This document shows, one piece after another, positions 1 through 8,703 of a stretch of DNA of 64,000 nt. Below the pieces are notes generated by a model, which saw nothing but the letters and a program-made list of their open reading frames with translations, searched no databases and was not told where the DNA came from. The stretch is from Arthrobacter sp. H35-D1. Lineage in GTDB: Bacteria > Actinomycetota > Actinomycetes > Actinomycetales > Micrococcaceae. Where the stretch lies: contig NZ_JASISP010000002.1 in the NCBI RefSeq assembly GCF_030063185.1, positions 1 through 64,000 on the forward strand. The letters are read 5' to 3'. Made by a program: the position numbers and the translations under genes. Position 1 is the stretch's first letter, and every line of letters starts with the position of its first letter.

Positions 1-417
1 TTCCTGCACCGCAGGACTACCCCTTGCACACCGACGTGGTGAGCACCACGTTCTGGGTTGGCGAGATCTTCGATGATTCCCTCGAGGATGGTTCCCAGGT
101 GTGCTCCACCTATGATGGCCAGTGGGCGTTCAACCACACCGGCACCAAGCTCGGCACCAGGCAGCCCAGCGCTGAGGGTTGCCCCGGCAGCGTCTTTGGT
201 GGCTGCGACGGTGTCAGCTGATCCCCTGGGCCGAGGTGGACAATGCTGCCACCGGCGTGAACCACTGCTCCGACTCCAACTACAGCTGAACGGCTGTCTT
301 GGCTTCGCCGATCTCGACGGCGACAACGACCACGTCTCGTGGCGGTTCATCGACAGCGGCAGCGTTCCCGCCGGTCCTTGGCGGAACGTTGCCACCTCCT
401 CGGGTGTGGCTTCTTAA
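1..417 (+). pseudogene. Decayed copy of a secreted lipoprotein, cut by the window edge
   Basis: Three blocks of similarity to the lipoprotein at 4744-5526 lie in order but in three different frames. Positions 3-220 (frame 3) read HTDVVSTTFWVGEIFD, matching HTDIVATTFWVGEVFD. Positions 218-286 (frame 2) read LIPWAEV...SNYS, matching VIPWAND...NFSY. Positions 286-417 (frame 1) read NGCLGFADLDGDNDHVSW, matching NGCLGFSDLNGQNDRVDW. About 100 residues of the middle are missing and stops lie at the block joints. The 5' end is outside the window. This is a dead paralogue, not a small gene; I am confident of the homology, less so of the exact breakpoints. Confidence 0.8.
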
Positions 418-429
418 CGCGCGCAACCA

Positions 430-1812
430 TCACGCATCGATGGAGGCTTTGCTTTGCGCCCGGCGCACCGGGCTGACCCACACACCGGTTGACTTTGAGG
501 AAAACGCGGTGGGAAGTGCCCGAAGACAAATGGCGGCATCAACGATCCGCATGATCGGGAAGAACGGAGCCATGAGCAGATACATCGGCTTGCGCACCGT
601 GGCAGCGGCCAGCAGCGTCAATATCAGGTCGGGGATGAACACGCCGAGCAGGAGGTCCTGTGGGCGAAGAATCCCGGCAAGGAAGACAAGCTCCGGGGCA
701 CTCTCGCCGAAAGACACCAAAAGCGTGCTGATCAGTGAGAGCAGGAACGCAGGCACCAACAAAATAAAGAACAAGCAGCTGAGCACCAGCTCCAGGATGT
801 AGAAACCCATCACTACCCAAAAACGGCTCATCCGCACGTTGTGCCGCCGGACCGTTTGCCAGAAGCCAAGAATCCACCGGTGCACTTGTTTGCTGTAATC
901 CCGGAAAGTGTCCGGATCCTGGGTGTAGGCAATGGCGGCTTTGGGGTGGAAGGCTATCCGACCCAAGCGCTTGGCATGGATTTCAAAAGTCATGTTGAAG
1001 TCTTCAATGACCAAGCCAGGGGCCACGATGTCGATCTGGCGCAGCGCCCTGGTGCGGTACATGCTGGCGAAGCCGGGAACAATGGGCACCACGTTGGCAA
1101 AACGCGCGGCCTGGCCGTACTTCAGCATCAGCTGCACCACTACATAGAGCCGTTCCCGGTAGTACACCAGGAACCGTCCCAACCACGTGGATGCCGGCGG
1201 GTCCATGATTGACTTGGCCCGCCCGGCCACTGCAGCAACATCCGGATCGTCAAAGAGCGGCAGCCCCGTCTCGAGATAGTCGGCTGCCGGTTGCGTATCC
1301 GCATCAAGCAGCATGACGGCGTCAAAGCTGTCACAAAGCTTGAAATGCTCGATGCCCGCGGCCAGCGCCGCTGCCTTCCCCCTATTGGGATCCAGCTCGA
1401 GGACGTTGACCCCCGCCCCCCGCGCAATAGCCGCGGTGGCGTCGGTGGATTTGTCCGAGATGATGTGGATGTTGTGGAGCGGAACGAGGGCCGACACCGT
1501 TCGGATGGTGTCCCGAATAACCAATTCCTCGTTGTGGGCGGCGATCAACACCGCAACTTGGGACGGCTTCATCCTCGTCGAGACGGCACGGTGCACCGGT
1601 TCCCTGGTGGCGATCTGAGATTTCCTGTTCTTGCCCCCCGGATTCCCTGCGGCCAAGCGGGGACGGTGTCCGCGCGCAGGCATCCGGGGGATGACCCTGC
1701 CCAGCCAGTCCGCCGCGTCTCCGGCCTTCTCCGAAGAAGCCCGCGCCAAGCCAATGAGCGACCAGAATATGGTGCTGACACCAAGGACTAAAACTATGTA
1801 AACAAAAATCAT
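430..1812 (-). CDS. Processive family 2 glycosyltransferase (PgaC/IcaA-like synthase)
   Basis: A 460-residue membrane glycosyltransferase that probably polymerises a beta-linked polysaccharide from a UDP-sugar and exports it through its own membrane segments. Residues 1-22 form a transmembrane helix. The GT-A domain follows (VAVLIAAHNEE near 87), with DADT at 170-173, ED at 270-271 and QVHRW at 309-313; this D,D,D,QxxRW set marks processive enzymes such as PgaC, hyaluronan and cellulose synthases. Several hydrophobic helices lie after residue 325. The ATG at 1812 overlaps the deacetylase stop as ATGA, so the two are translationally coupled; the reading frame extends further upstream but only inside that gene. 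The substrate is not determinable; GlcNAc is suggested by the deacetylase partner. Confidence 0.88.
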   Translation of the reverse strand: MIFVYIVLVLGVSTIFWSLIGLARASSEKAGDAADWLGRVIPRMPARGHRPRLAAGNPGGKNRKSQIATREPVHRAVSTRMKPSQVAVLIAAHNEELVIRDTIRTVSALVPLHNIHIISDKSTDATAAIARGAGVNVLELDPNRGKAAALAAGIEHFKLCDSFDAVMLLDADTQPAADYLETGLPLFDDPDVAAVAGRAKSIMDPPASTWLGRFLVYYRERLYVVVQLMLKYGQAARFANVVPIVPGFASMYRTRALRQIDIVAPGLVIEDFNMTFEIHAKRLGRIAFHPKAAIAYTQDPDTFRDYSKQVHRWILGFWQTVRRHNVRMSRFWVVMGFYILELVLSCLFFILLVPAFLLSLISTLLVSFGESAPELVFLAGILRPQDLLLGVFIPDLILTLLAAATVRKPMYLLMAPFFPIMRIVDAAICLRALPTAFSSKSTGVWVSPVRRAQSKASIDA

Positions 1813-3230
1813 GGCGCAGGGACTCCCGTGGTGTCGATCATGCTGTAGTTGTCGGTAACCAAGCTGCCGTCGGCGAAGAGGTTGAATCCGAAGCTCAGCG
1901 CCTCGGCCCCCTTGGGGATGGGCGGAGTGGCCCAGGAATATTGGACAGCCGCTTCGCTGGGCGCAAACCAGGGACTTGCCGTCCAATAAGTCCATTGGCC
2001 CGCCGCGTCCCTGAGGTAAACCTCGATTTGGGTGACGGCGGTGGAGGTTAGCGTGGCACCCAGGGAGTAGCTGTGCCCGGGTACGACGGCGGGCGAGCAT
2101 TGGCCCAGGTCAAGGGTGGGAAGAATCTTGGCGTCGCCTGAGACAAAGTCCAAGACATCCAAGCGCGCTGCGGTTTCCCCGTCAATGCCCGGAGACAAAA
2201 TGCCCGCAGACACGGTGCTGAAGATGGACGAGTTCTTGCCGTACGAGGATTTTTGCCAGCACTGGGGCAGATTCCATTCGCCGGGGGTTTCCAGGCCCGG
2301 GTTCACCAAGGCGTTCACCCCTGGGGGCGCGGGGGCCCTGGTGGGTCCGGAGACAGCGGGAGCGGAGCGGTTTCCAATGATCTCGTGGACGGTCCGGACC
2401 GTGACGCCTCGGTCCGACTGGTCCGCCAGCCAGGCGCAGAACTCCTCAAACACATTCGTGGGAATGGCTTTTTCGCCATGGATTTCGTCGCCGGAACCAA
2501 AGACCAGCTGCAGCCAGCTTCCCTTCGCTTCGCTGTCCCTGACGGCGGCCTGCAAGTCGGCCAGGGTCCACCGCGAGTCAATGCTGGCCGTGGCCCGGGT
2601 TGCATACACATCCTGGGGAATGACAGTCTCGGCCGCGGCACAAGTGTCGCAGCCGAACTTTCCACCCACCGTTCCCGAACTGCGTGCACTGTTGTATCCG
2701 CAGTCCGCCGCCATTTTCTCAATGGCGGCGTTTGTGGCACCAAACGGGTAGGAGAAAGACGTGGCCTTGAATCCCCAGCCTGTCAGCTTGACTCGATCAT
2801 GGCATATCTGGCGTTTGGCTTCATCTGCGCCCAAGGCGGGCAGGTTCCCCAGCGTGAACGTGTGTCCGCCGACTTCCTGGCCGTCGTTGGCCAACTCCTG
2901 CAGATCATCTCGGCCCATGTAGCCGTTCGCCCCGACGAACCCGCTGTTAATGAAAAACGTTCCGCGCAGGCCATGGGCGGCCATGATCTGCGCCTGCTCC
3001 ATCTGGCTGGCGGTGCCGGAATCAAAGGTCAGGCTGACATTAAAAACGGCCGAGGCCTGGGGCACCGCCACCGGGACGGGTTCTTCGGATGCGGCCAGGG
3101 TGGCCCCGCCGCCCACCAAACAGGCGATCACGGCCACAACGGCGGCTCCCCATGGCCATTTCCTGCGCCCGGTCCTCACGTTTCCGCTTTGCGTGCTTGT
3201 TCCAGCACTGTCTTCATGCCATGGCTCCAC
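1809..3230 (-). CDS. Membrane-anchored NodB-type polysaccharide deacetylase with C-terminal carbohydrate-binding-like region
   Basis: A 473-residue protein with one N-terminal membrane helix (about 27-47) and an extracellular NodB-like deacetylase domain (about 62-275), probably acting on the polymer made by the coupled synthase. The fold signature is visible: LTFDSG at 67-72, GLRGTFFINSGF and a late FSYPFGA block. Two usual metal ligands look changed: the motif normally TFDDG is TFDSG, and SHTxxH is GGHTFTLGN, where the second His is Leu at 127. Either the site is rearranged, as in some actinobacterial relatives, or the protein is non-catalytic. The C-terminal 170 residues resemble a jelly-roll carbohydrate-binding module. 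The transcript reads on into the glycosyltransferase. Confidence 0.85.
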   Translation of the reverse strand: MEPWHEDSAGTSTQSGNVRTGRRKWPWGAAVVAVIACLVGGGATLAASEEPVPVAVPQASAVFNVSLTFDSGTASQMEQAQIMAAHGLRGTFFINSGFVGANGYMGRDDLQELANDGQEVGGHTFTLGNLPALGADEAKRQICHDRVKLTGWGFKATSFSYPFGATNAAIEKMAADCGYNSARSSGTVGGKFGCDTCAAAETVIPQDVYATRATASIDSRWTLADLQAAVRDSEAKGSWLQLVFGSGDEIHGEKAIPTNVFEEFCAWLADQSDRGVTVRTVHEIIGNRSAPAVSGPTRAPAPPGVNALVNPGLETPGEWNLPQCWQKSSYGKNSSIFSTVSAGILSPGIDGETAARLDVLDFVSGDAKILPTLDLGQCSPAVVPGHSYSLGATLTSTAVTQIEVYLRDAAGQWTYWTASPWFAPSEAAVQYSWATPPIPKGAEALSFGFNLFADGSLVTDNYSMIDTTGVPAP

Positions 3231-3640
3231 GCTTGCCCCCCAGGGTGATTCGTTCTGCTGATTCAGGCCACAGCCAGCGACCCCACGTCGCGGACCACAC
3301 TGGCGGTCGATGAGAGACCCGGCCTTCCGCTACGGACCATGTCGGTAGTCGGCTTGGCCAGTCTATGAAGCATGCAGGCACAGGACACGAGTGCTCACTA
3401 CTCGCTTTTCGAGGGACGCCGGCAACCGTCGTTTCAGGAACACGCGCATCCACCTGTGCAGCTACCTGTCCACACTTGTTTCACCACCCGAGAAACGTTT
3501 GCTGCTGCGTCCGCCGCCCGTGTCGGCGTCGACCATGCCTATACAATGCAAGGTAAGTCTCCTGGCCCGTGGTTGGAACGGGAACTTCCACAACGACTAC
3601 CGGGCCGGGGTGAAACACAGCTGAGACCTGAGGGGATGCT
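3231..3640. other. 410-bp divergent intergenic region
   Basis: No gene is supported here; the short open frames have no recognisable product. It separates the deacetylase (minus) from the hydrolase (plus), so it should carry two promoters. It contains the CGAGT-N7-ACTCG dyad at 3388-3404. A TATACA hexamer at 3540-3545, about 95 bases before the hydrolase start, is a possible -10 element, but no convincing -35 goes with it. Confidence 0.5.
3388..3404. promoter_or_regulatory. Candidate LuxR operator dyad CGAGT-N7-ACTCG
   Basis: CGAGTGCTCACTACTCG is a perfect 5-bp inverted repeat with a 7-bp spacer, followed by CTTTTCG. It matches the dyad at 14292-14308 in both arms and spacing, and less exactly those at 8459 and 39172. 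It lies about 160 bases from the deacetylase start and 240 from the hydrolase start. Assignment to the LuxR proteins in this window is inference. Confidence 0.45.
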
Positions 3641-4738
3641 TTGACTGATGGCAAGCACAGCTTCAGGCTGCCGGACCCGCGGAACAGGCTCCCTTTCCGC
3701 CTGGTTTCCGGCCTCATGTTGGTGGTTGTGCTGACGGTCCTTGGAATCTCCGCGTTCCGAACCACACTGCCCCAGGCCGAGCCTTGGTTTGCAGGCTATG
3801 TGGATGTCACGGTGTCGCCGGCGTACCCGTTCGAGACCCCCGCGTCCGACGCCGCCAAGAACGTCATTCTGTCCTTCATAGTGGCCGGGGCGGCCAACCC
3901 TTGTGAACCGCGTTGGGGACCCCACCACACACTGGATGAAGCAGGTACATTGCTGGGCCTTGATGCCAAACTGGCCACCCTGCGCGAGAACGGAGGGCAA
4001 GCAGCCATCTCCTTCGGCGGGGCCGCGAACACGGAACTGGCCACGTCCTGCACCGACCTTCCCTCCTTGGAGGATGCGTACCAGGGCGTTGTGGACCGCT
4101 ATGGAGCATCAACACTGGACTTTGACATTGAAGGCGCGAACTTGGGGCATCCCGGGGCGGGCGCTCGCCGGGCCAAGGCCATCGCGGCCGTGCAGGAACA
4201 CCAGCGGAGCCACGGCAAGCAGCTGGAGGTTTGGCTCACCCTTCCCGTCTCACCGCGCGGCCTAACGGACGACGGCGTTGCCGAAGTCGAAGCCATGCTC
4301 CAGGCCGGCATCGAGCTGGCGGGCGTAAACATCATGACCATGAACTACGGCGAAAGCCGGAGTTCCGGGCAGGGCATGCTCGAGGCCTCCGAGACTGCGG
4401 CGGCCACCGTCCATTCGCAGCTGGGCATCATCTATCAAAGGGCAGGGCAGGAGTTGGACAGCCAGGCACTCTGGGCCAAGCTTGGCTTGACGCCGATGAT
4501 TGGGCTCAATGAAATTTCCACCGATGTCTTTGACCTTGAAACTGCCAGGCAATTCGCAGAATTTGCTTCGGAAAACAAGGTGGCCCGCCTGTCCATGTGG
4601 TCCCACAACCGGGACAAGCGCTGCCAGCCCGGCAGCCCGGACCCCACAGTGGCGTCCCATATTTGCAGCGGAACGGCCCAGACCCCAGGAGCTTTTGCCC
4701 AAGTACTGGGCGCGCCGTTTGCCGGCACGTTCAGGTAA
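3641..4738 (+). CDS. Membrane-anchored GH18-like glycosidase
   Basis: A 365-residue protein with a single N-terminal membrane helix (about 20-40) and an extracellular TIM-barrel domain. DFDIE at 160-164 fits the DxxDxDxE catalytic motif of GH18 chitinases and endo-beta-N-acetylglucosaminidases (D160, D162, catalytic E164), and AISFGGAAN near 122-130 fits the SxGG motif. It probably cleaves beta-linked GlcNAc polymers outside the cell, perhaps trimming the product of the neighbouring synthase and deacetylase, much as PgaB carries both activities in Gram-negative bacteria. The TTG start follows GAGGGG by six bases. It converges with the next gene, leaving five bases between stops. Confidence 0.83.
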   Translation: MTDGKHSFRLPDPRNRLPFRLVSGLMLVVVLTVLGISAFRTTLPQAEPWFAGYVDVTVSPAYPFETPASDAAKNVILSFIVAGAANPCEPRWGPHHTLDEAGTLLGLDAKLATLRENGGQAAISFGGAANTELATSCTDLPSLEDAYQGVVDRYGASTLDFDIEGANLGHPGAGARRAKAIAAVQEHQRSHGKQLEVWLTLPVSPRGLTDDGVAEVEAMLQAGIELAGVNIMTMNYGESRSSGQGMLEASETAAATVHSQLGIIYQRAGQELDSQALWAKLGLTPMIGLNEISTDVFDLETARQFAEFASENKVARLSMWSHNRDKRCQPGSPDPTVASHICSGTAQTPGAFAQVLGAPFAGTFR

Positions 4739-4743
4739 CTGCC

Positions 4744-5526
4744 TCAGTGGTTGACCTGGCTGGTGGTGACGATGGTCCGCCACGGCCCGTCCGGGACCTC
4801 CGACTCATCCACAAATTGCCAGTCCACACGGTCATTTTGCCCGTTGAGATCGCTGAATCCCAGGCAGCCGTTGATGGCGGGTGAGACGTCCATGCCCGCC
4901 CCGTTGAACTTCTTGTTTGCCGGCCGGGCGTCATCGGAGCCGAAAACGTAGGCCGAGTCGTGGTACTGGCCGGGGCCCGCGTCCTGGATCTGCCCGTAAC
5001 AAACACGATCCTTGATCGCTATGCGTACCCAGCGGTTCTTCATGTAGCTGAAATTGCCGTTCGTCGCCTGGCCTGCATAGCCCGGATCGTTCGCCCACGG
5101 TATGACCTTGGCGCGCTCGGCGAACGCCGCAGGGTCGTTGATGTCGTCATAAGGCAAGTCAAGGTAAAACGGGTTTTCCATAGGCGTCATGGAACTTGGC
5201 ATGTAGCCGTTCGCCGCAGTTCTGGGCTCGGTCTGGCACGCGGGCGTGAGAACTCCGTCGCAACCCCCGTAACGGGCCTGCCAATCGTCGTCGTAGGTTG
5301 AATACACTTGACTGCCGTCGGCGGCCGACGGATCAAAGACCTCACCAACCCAAAAAGTGGTGGCCACAATGTCCGTGTGCCACGGGTACTTGCCGCCCTC
5401 CCGGGCAGGGCCCCTGCCCGAACAGCCCGAGGTCACCACGAGCACCAACACCAGCACCGCAGCGTGCCACGGCATGGCCCGCCACCGGCGGGGTGCGGGC
5501 CCGGCCCTGTCCATACGCTCATTCAC
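4744..5526 (-). CDS. Secreted lipoprotein with double-psi beta-barrel-like C-terminus
   Basis: About 260 residues with a lipoprotein signal: basic N-terminus, hydrophobic stretch AAVLVLVLVV and lipobox TSGC. The mature part contains GQIQDAGPG...YVFG...GAGMDVSPAI, which resembles the core of RlpA/expansin-type double-psi barrels, where an Asp near DVSPA is important; this is a fold guess, and enzymatic activity is unknown. It has several Cys (YGGCDGV, TPACQ, RVCYG, NGCLG) that could pair outside the cell. A GTG at 5526 (preceded by CGGGAC) is chosen; ATG at 5514 or a GTG at 5604 are possible. A decayed paralogue lies at 1-417. Confidence 0.75.
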   Translation of the reverse strand: MNERMDRAGPAPRRWRAMPWHAAVLVLVLVVTSGCSGRGPAREGGKYPWHTDIVATTFWVGEVFDPSAADGSQVYSTYDDDWQARYGGCDGVLTPACQTEPRTAANGYMPSSMTPMENPFYLDLPYDDINDPAAFAERAKVIPWANDPGYAGQATNGNFSYMKNRWVRIAIKDRVCYGQIQDAGPGQYHDSAYVFGSDDARPANKKFNGAGMDVSPAINGCLGFSDLNGQNDRVDWQFVDESEVPDGPWRTIVTTSQVNH

Positions 5527-5629
5527 AAAGTCCCGTTTCTGGTTAATCCCGAACAACGGGGCGCGCTTGCCGCCCCGGGAAAAATCCCGTGGCACCAAAC
5601 ACACCCCGTTGCTGATTGACGCAATCCTG

Positions 5630-6637
5630 CTAGTTTACTGAGGCGCCAACCATTATGCCGGCGCCCTGCTCCTGCGCCGCTCGGCGTTGGTCATCAGCCA
5701 CGTTGATGATGATCTCATCAAGGGTTGTTTGAGGATCAAAGCCGACAAATGCATGCGCCTTGCCATTGTTGGGCACACGCCGGCGCATGTCCTCATATCC
5801 TTCCGCGTAGGCCTCCTCGTAGGGAACGAAGATGATCTCGCTCGTGCTGTCCAGCAGTTCAATGATCCGCTGGGCCAGCGACAAGATGGAAATCTCGTAG
5901 CTGCCGCCCAAGTTGAAGACGTCGCCATACGCTTGGGGTTTTTCCGCAATTTTGGTCATCGCCGGCACCACATCGGCGACATAGGAAAAGCAACGCGTCT
6001 GCAGGCCGTCCCCGAACACTGTCAAGGGCTCACCAGCCAGGGCCTGCTTGATCAGCCGCGGCACCACCATGCCGTAGCGGCCTGTCTGGCGGGGACCAAC
6101 GGTGTTGAAGAGCCTGACGATCGCCACGCGCAAACCAAATTCTTTCCAGTACGAGTGAGCAAAGGCTTCGTCTATTCCCTTGGCTGCGGCGTAGGTCCAC
6201 CTGGATTTCAATGCCGACCCGAGGATGCGGTCTGCTTCTTCATCCAGGCTGTCCGAGGTGTTTTTGCCGTAAACCTCGCTGGTGGACGCCAGGAGCAGGC
6301 TCGCCCCCGCATCAAGAACCGCGTCCAGCACTACCTCCGTGCCGTGAATGTTGGTGCGCAGGCTCTCCAACGGGTTCTCCACGATCAGGTTCACGCCAAC
6401 GGCGGCAGCCAGGTGGAACACCCTGTCGGTTCCCTTGACCAGCTGGTCCACGGCCGCACGGTCCAGGATGTTCCCCTCGATGAACCTAAAACGAGGATGG
6501 TCCATCACACGGTCCAGGTTCTCGATCCGCCCCGTGGACAGATTGTCCAAGACTGTCACTTCATCACCTTGGGCGAGCAAGTGCTCCACCAGGTGCCCGC
6601 CAATGAAACCGGCACCGCCGGTAATAGCTGACTTCAT
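5630..6637 (-). CDS. NAD-dependent nucleotide-sugar epimerase/dehydratase (extended SDR)
   Basis: A 335-residue cytoplasmic extended short-chain dehydrogenase. The Rossmann motif GGAGFIG is at 7-13, and the catalytic set is STSEVYG near 118-124 plus YAAAK at 149-153. The sequence around LGSALKSRWTYAAAKGIDE resembles the UDP-glucuronate decarboxylase/ArnA and UDP-GlcNAc epimerase branches, so it makes or remodels a UDP-sugar, but the exact reaction cannot be read from the sequence. ATG at 6637 is chosen because AGGA stands seven bases before it; an upstream in-frame ATG at 6664 lacks one. It lies 53 bases downstream of the UDP-sugar dehydrogenase, very likely co-transcribed. Confidence 0.88.
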   Translation of the reverse strand: MKSAITGGAGFIGGHLVEHLLAQGDEVTVLDNLSTGRIENLDRVMDHPRFRFIEGNILDRAAVDQLVKGTDRVFHLAAAVGVNLIVENPLESLRTNIHGTEVVLDAVLDAGASLLLASTSEVYGKNTSDSLDEEADRILGSALKSRWTYAAAKGIDEAFAHSYWKEFGLRVAIVRLFNTVGPRQTGRYGMVVPRLIKQALAGEPLTVFGDGLQTRCFSYVADVVPAMTKIAEKPQAYGDVFNLGGSYEISILSLAQRIIELLDSTSEIIFVPYEEAYAEGYEDMRRRVPNNGKAHAFVGFDPQTTLDEIIINVADDQRRAAQEQGAGIMVGASVN

Positions 6638-6690
6638 AATAAATCCTACTTTCCATTGATTCAAAAAATTGTGGAACCGCCTGGGAACGC

Positions 6691-8088
6691 CTAGAGCCTG
6701 AAGACGTTCGCTGCGCTTGGCAGCCGGTATGTGGTGTCCAGGACCACGGGAACGTCCTTAAGCCAGGAGAGGTCCACGCCGTCGTGGCGGGTGTGGACAA
6801 TCACCAGGTCCGGACGCCAGCCAACTGGATCCTCCAGCGTGGTCAGGACCCCGCCATTGCCGTCCGGCGCCGTGCGGCACCAATGGTCCATATAGGCCAC
6901 GTCGGCGTTTTCTACTGTGAGTGCGGAAATGATTTCCAGGGCCGGCGACTCGCGGAGGTCCTCGACGTCGGGCTTGTAGGCCACCCCGACAATCAAGACC
7001 CGCGCTGAACAAAGGCCGTGGTCACGGTCGGAGAGGATGCGCCGGGACCGCTCGATGACCTGCTGCGGCCGTGCTGCGATGCCGGCCATGGCGCTCTCGA
7101 TGACCGGGCTGGCAAGCCGGGACTTGCGCAATTGCCACAGCAGGTAGTGCGGGTCGCAGGGGATGCAGTGGCCGCCCACTCCGGGGCCGGGAGTGAAAGC
7201 CATGAACCCGTAGGGCTTGGTATCGGCGGCGGTGACAACGTCCATGACCTCAATGTTCAGGACACGGCAAATGTCGGCGAACTCATTGGCCAGGGCAATG
7301 TTGACAGCACGGAAGGTGTTTTCCACCAGCTTGGTCATCTCGGCGGCGTCTGCCGTCGGAACCACGTGGACTTCCTTCGTCAGCGTCTTCAAGAAGTCCT
7401 CGGCCCTCCGGCCGCATGTCTCGGTGACACCCCCAACCACCCGGGGGACTTCTTCATGCGTGTGTGTTTCCACACCAGGGTTGATTCGTTCCGGGGAAAA
7501 GGCCACGAAGATGTCTTCTCCCGCAACGAGCCCGCGTTCGGCCAAGGGCCCCGACAACATGTCCCGTGTCGATCCCACATACGTGGTGGAAGTCAACACG
7601 AGCAGCTGCCCGGCAACCGCATTCTCAACGACGGAGGCGCAGGCGGAGCGCAGAATGCTCAACTCCGGCACCAGGTGGGAGTCCACGGGCGTCGGGACGC
7701 AGACCACCACGGCGGCGGCTTGGGAAATGAGGGAGAGATCAGAGGTGATCACGAAGTTGGGATCATCCAGTGCACTGCGCAGGCGGGCCTTGTCGGACTC
7801 CAAAAGGTCCGCTCGAAGCGACTCGATCACGGCCAGTCTGCGCTCTGAAACGTCCAGACCCAGGACCTTGTGTCCTGAGGCATTGACTGCGAGCGCCGTG
7901 GGAAGCCCCACATAGCCAAGTCCCACAATGGCCACATCGTAGGTGAACTGTTTGTCGGTCTGCAGCGGCAGGACCTGGCCGCCCAACAGGTCGTTCATCC
8001 ACTCCGTTTCGACAATTGAGGCCTGGACAACCGGCCCGTGTGCTGCCGACACCCTGCTGTGGGTCTTCTCCTTGGTGTTGTATGCCAT
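6691..8088 (-). CDS. UDP-N-acetylhexosamine 6-dehydrogenase (WbpA/WecC/TviB family)
   Basis: A 465-residue nucleotide-sugar dehydrogenase that oxidises C6 of a UDP-HexNAc to the uronic acid with two NAD+. The Rossmann motif VGLGYVGLP is near 55-63, SPERINPG near 198-205, and the catalytic cysteine is in GGHCIPCDP (C308), the form typical of UDP-GlcNAc/ManNAc dehydrogenases; the UDP-glucose enzyme at 45146 has GGCLPKD instead. About 48 residues precede the Rossmann fold, so translation may begin later, for instance at Met31. With the oxidoreductase, aminotransferase and acetyltransferase at 32-37 kb it could supply a di-N-acetylated hexosaminuronate. It starts the unit shared with the epimerase. 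Confidence 0.92.
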   Translation of the reverse strand: MAYNTKEKTHSRVSAAHGPVVQASIVETEWMNDLLGGQVLPLQTDKQFTYDVAIVGLGYVGLPTALAVNASGHKVLGLDVSERRLAVIESLRADLLESDKARLRSALDDPNFVITSDLSLISQAAAVVVCVPTPVDSHLVPELSILRSACASVVENAVAGQLLVLTSTTYVGSTRDMLSGPLAERGLVAGEDIFVAFSPERINPGVETHTHEEVPRVVGGVTETCGRRAEDFLKTLTKEVHVVPTADAAEMTKLVENTFRAVNIALANEFADICRVLNIEVMDVVTAADTKPYGFMAFTPGPGVGGHCIPCDPHYLLWQLRKSRLASPVIESAMAGIAARPQQVIERSRRILSDRDHGLCSARVLIVGVAYKPDVEDLRESPALEIISALTVENADVAYMDHWCRTAPDGNGGVLTTLEDPVGWRPDLVIVHTRHDGVDLSWLKDVPVVLDTTYRLPSAANVFRL

Positions 8089-8619
8089 TGCTCTCTGAAC
8101 TCCCCTAAAGTTTGTGAATTGTTTCGATTAATGCAGCCGGCCGGTCATCTGTCATGTCCCAGCGAGGTACTTCGCGACATTGGACATGCATGCAAGCCAG
8201 GCTGGCGGCCGCACCCGCTGATTTTCAGCAAAGGGCGCCCTGAACTGCCTTGGTCTTTCAAAGGTTTGCTTCGGTGGCAAATAACGGGAAGCGGCGGTTC
8301 CTTGATTCCGGTCGCCCCGAGATTGCAGTGGTGGCTGGCGCGGTCATCCCTCTACGGAGACGCTGTCCTTCCACACTCTTTCCAAGACCGTTCCATCCCC
8401 ATGCGATTCATTGCTAAGACCAATAAATTCAGCCTAGGAAATGAATCCCTTCCGGGCACGAGTGCGGCTTACCCGTCTTTGAATTGCAGCTCTCCGGTTT
8501 TTCCCAGGCATACGCGACCTCCGCCTTCGCAGCACTCGTTTTCTACTTGGGCCGGTGAATTGTAGTGGCTTGAAGCAAGTCATTTCGTTGAATTTCTTGG
8601 TCCACCCTGCTGCACGAGA
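8089..8619. other. Intergenic region upstream of the UDP-sugar dehydrogenase
   Basis: No gene is supported across about 530 bases; the plus-strand open frame here has no recognisable product. AGGGGAG eleven bases before the ATG at 8088 may be its ribosome site. The stretch holds the imperfect dyad at 8459-8475, and a near-palindrome GCGAGGTACTTCGC around 8163-8176 that could be another protein site. Confidence 0.5.
8459..8475. promoter_or_regulatory. Candidate LuxR operator dyad, one mismatch
   Basis: CGAGTGCGGCTTACCCG keeps the CGAGT arm and 7-bp spacer of the dyads at 3388 and 14292, with one change in the right arm (ACCCG for ACTCG). It lies about 370 bases upstream of the UDP-sugar dehydrogenase start. 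Alone it would be unremarkable; the recurrence is what supports it. Confidence 0.35.
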
Positions 8620-8652
8620 AAGGACCCGGCGGTTTCAAACCGCCGGGTCCTT
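8620..8652 (-). terminator. Hairpin terminator after the first LuxR pair
   Basis: AAGGACCCGGCGGTTT and its exact reverse complement are separated by one base, giving a very GC-rich perfect stem. It lies about 50 bases past the stop of the regulator at 8704. On the minus strand only TTTCTC follows, so it is a strong hairpin with a weak T-tract; it may work in both directions. Confidence 0.7.
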
Positions 8653-8703
8653 CATGGCACCGTAAATGTGTCAAATAGAAATGTGGTTTTGACGCGAATC
8701 AAA

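Noticed and set aside
2253-3248. Plus-strand frame opposite the deacetylase
   Set aside because: Antisense to a clear NodB-domain gene; Gly/Arg/His-rich translation without family features.
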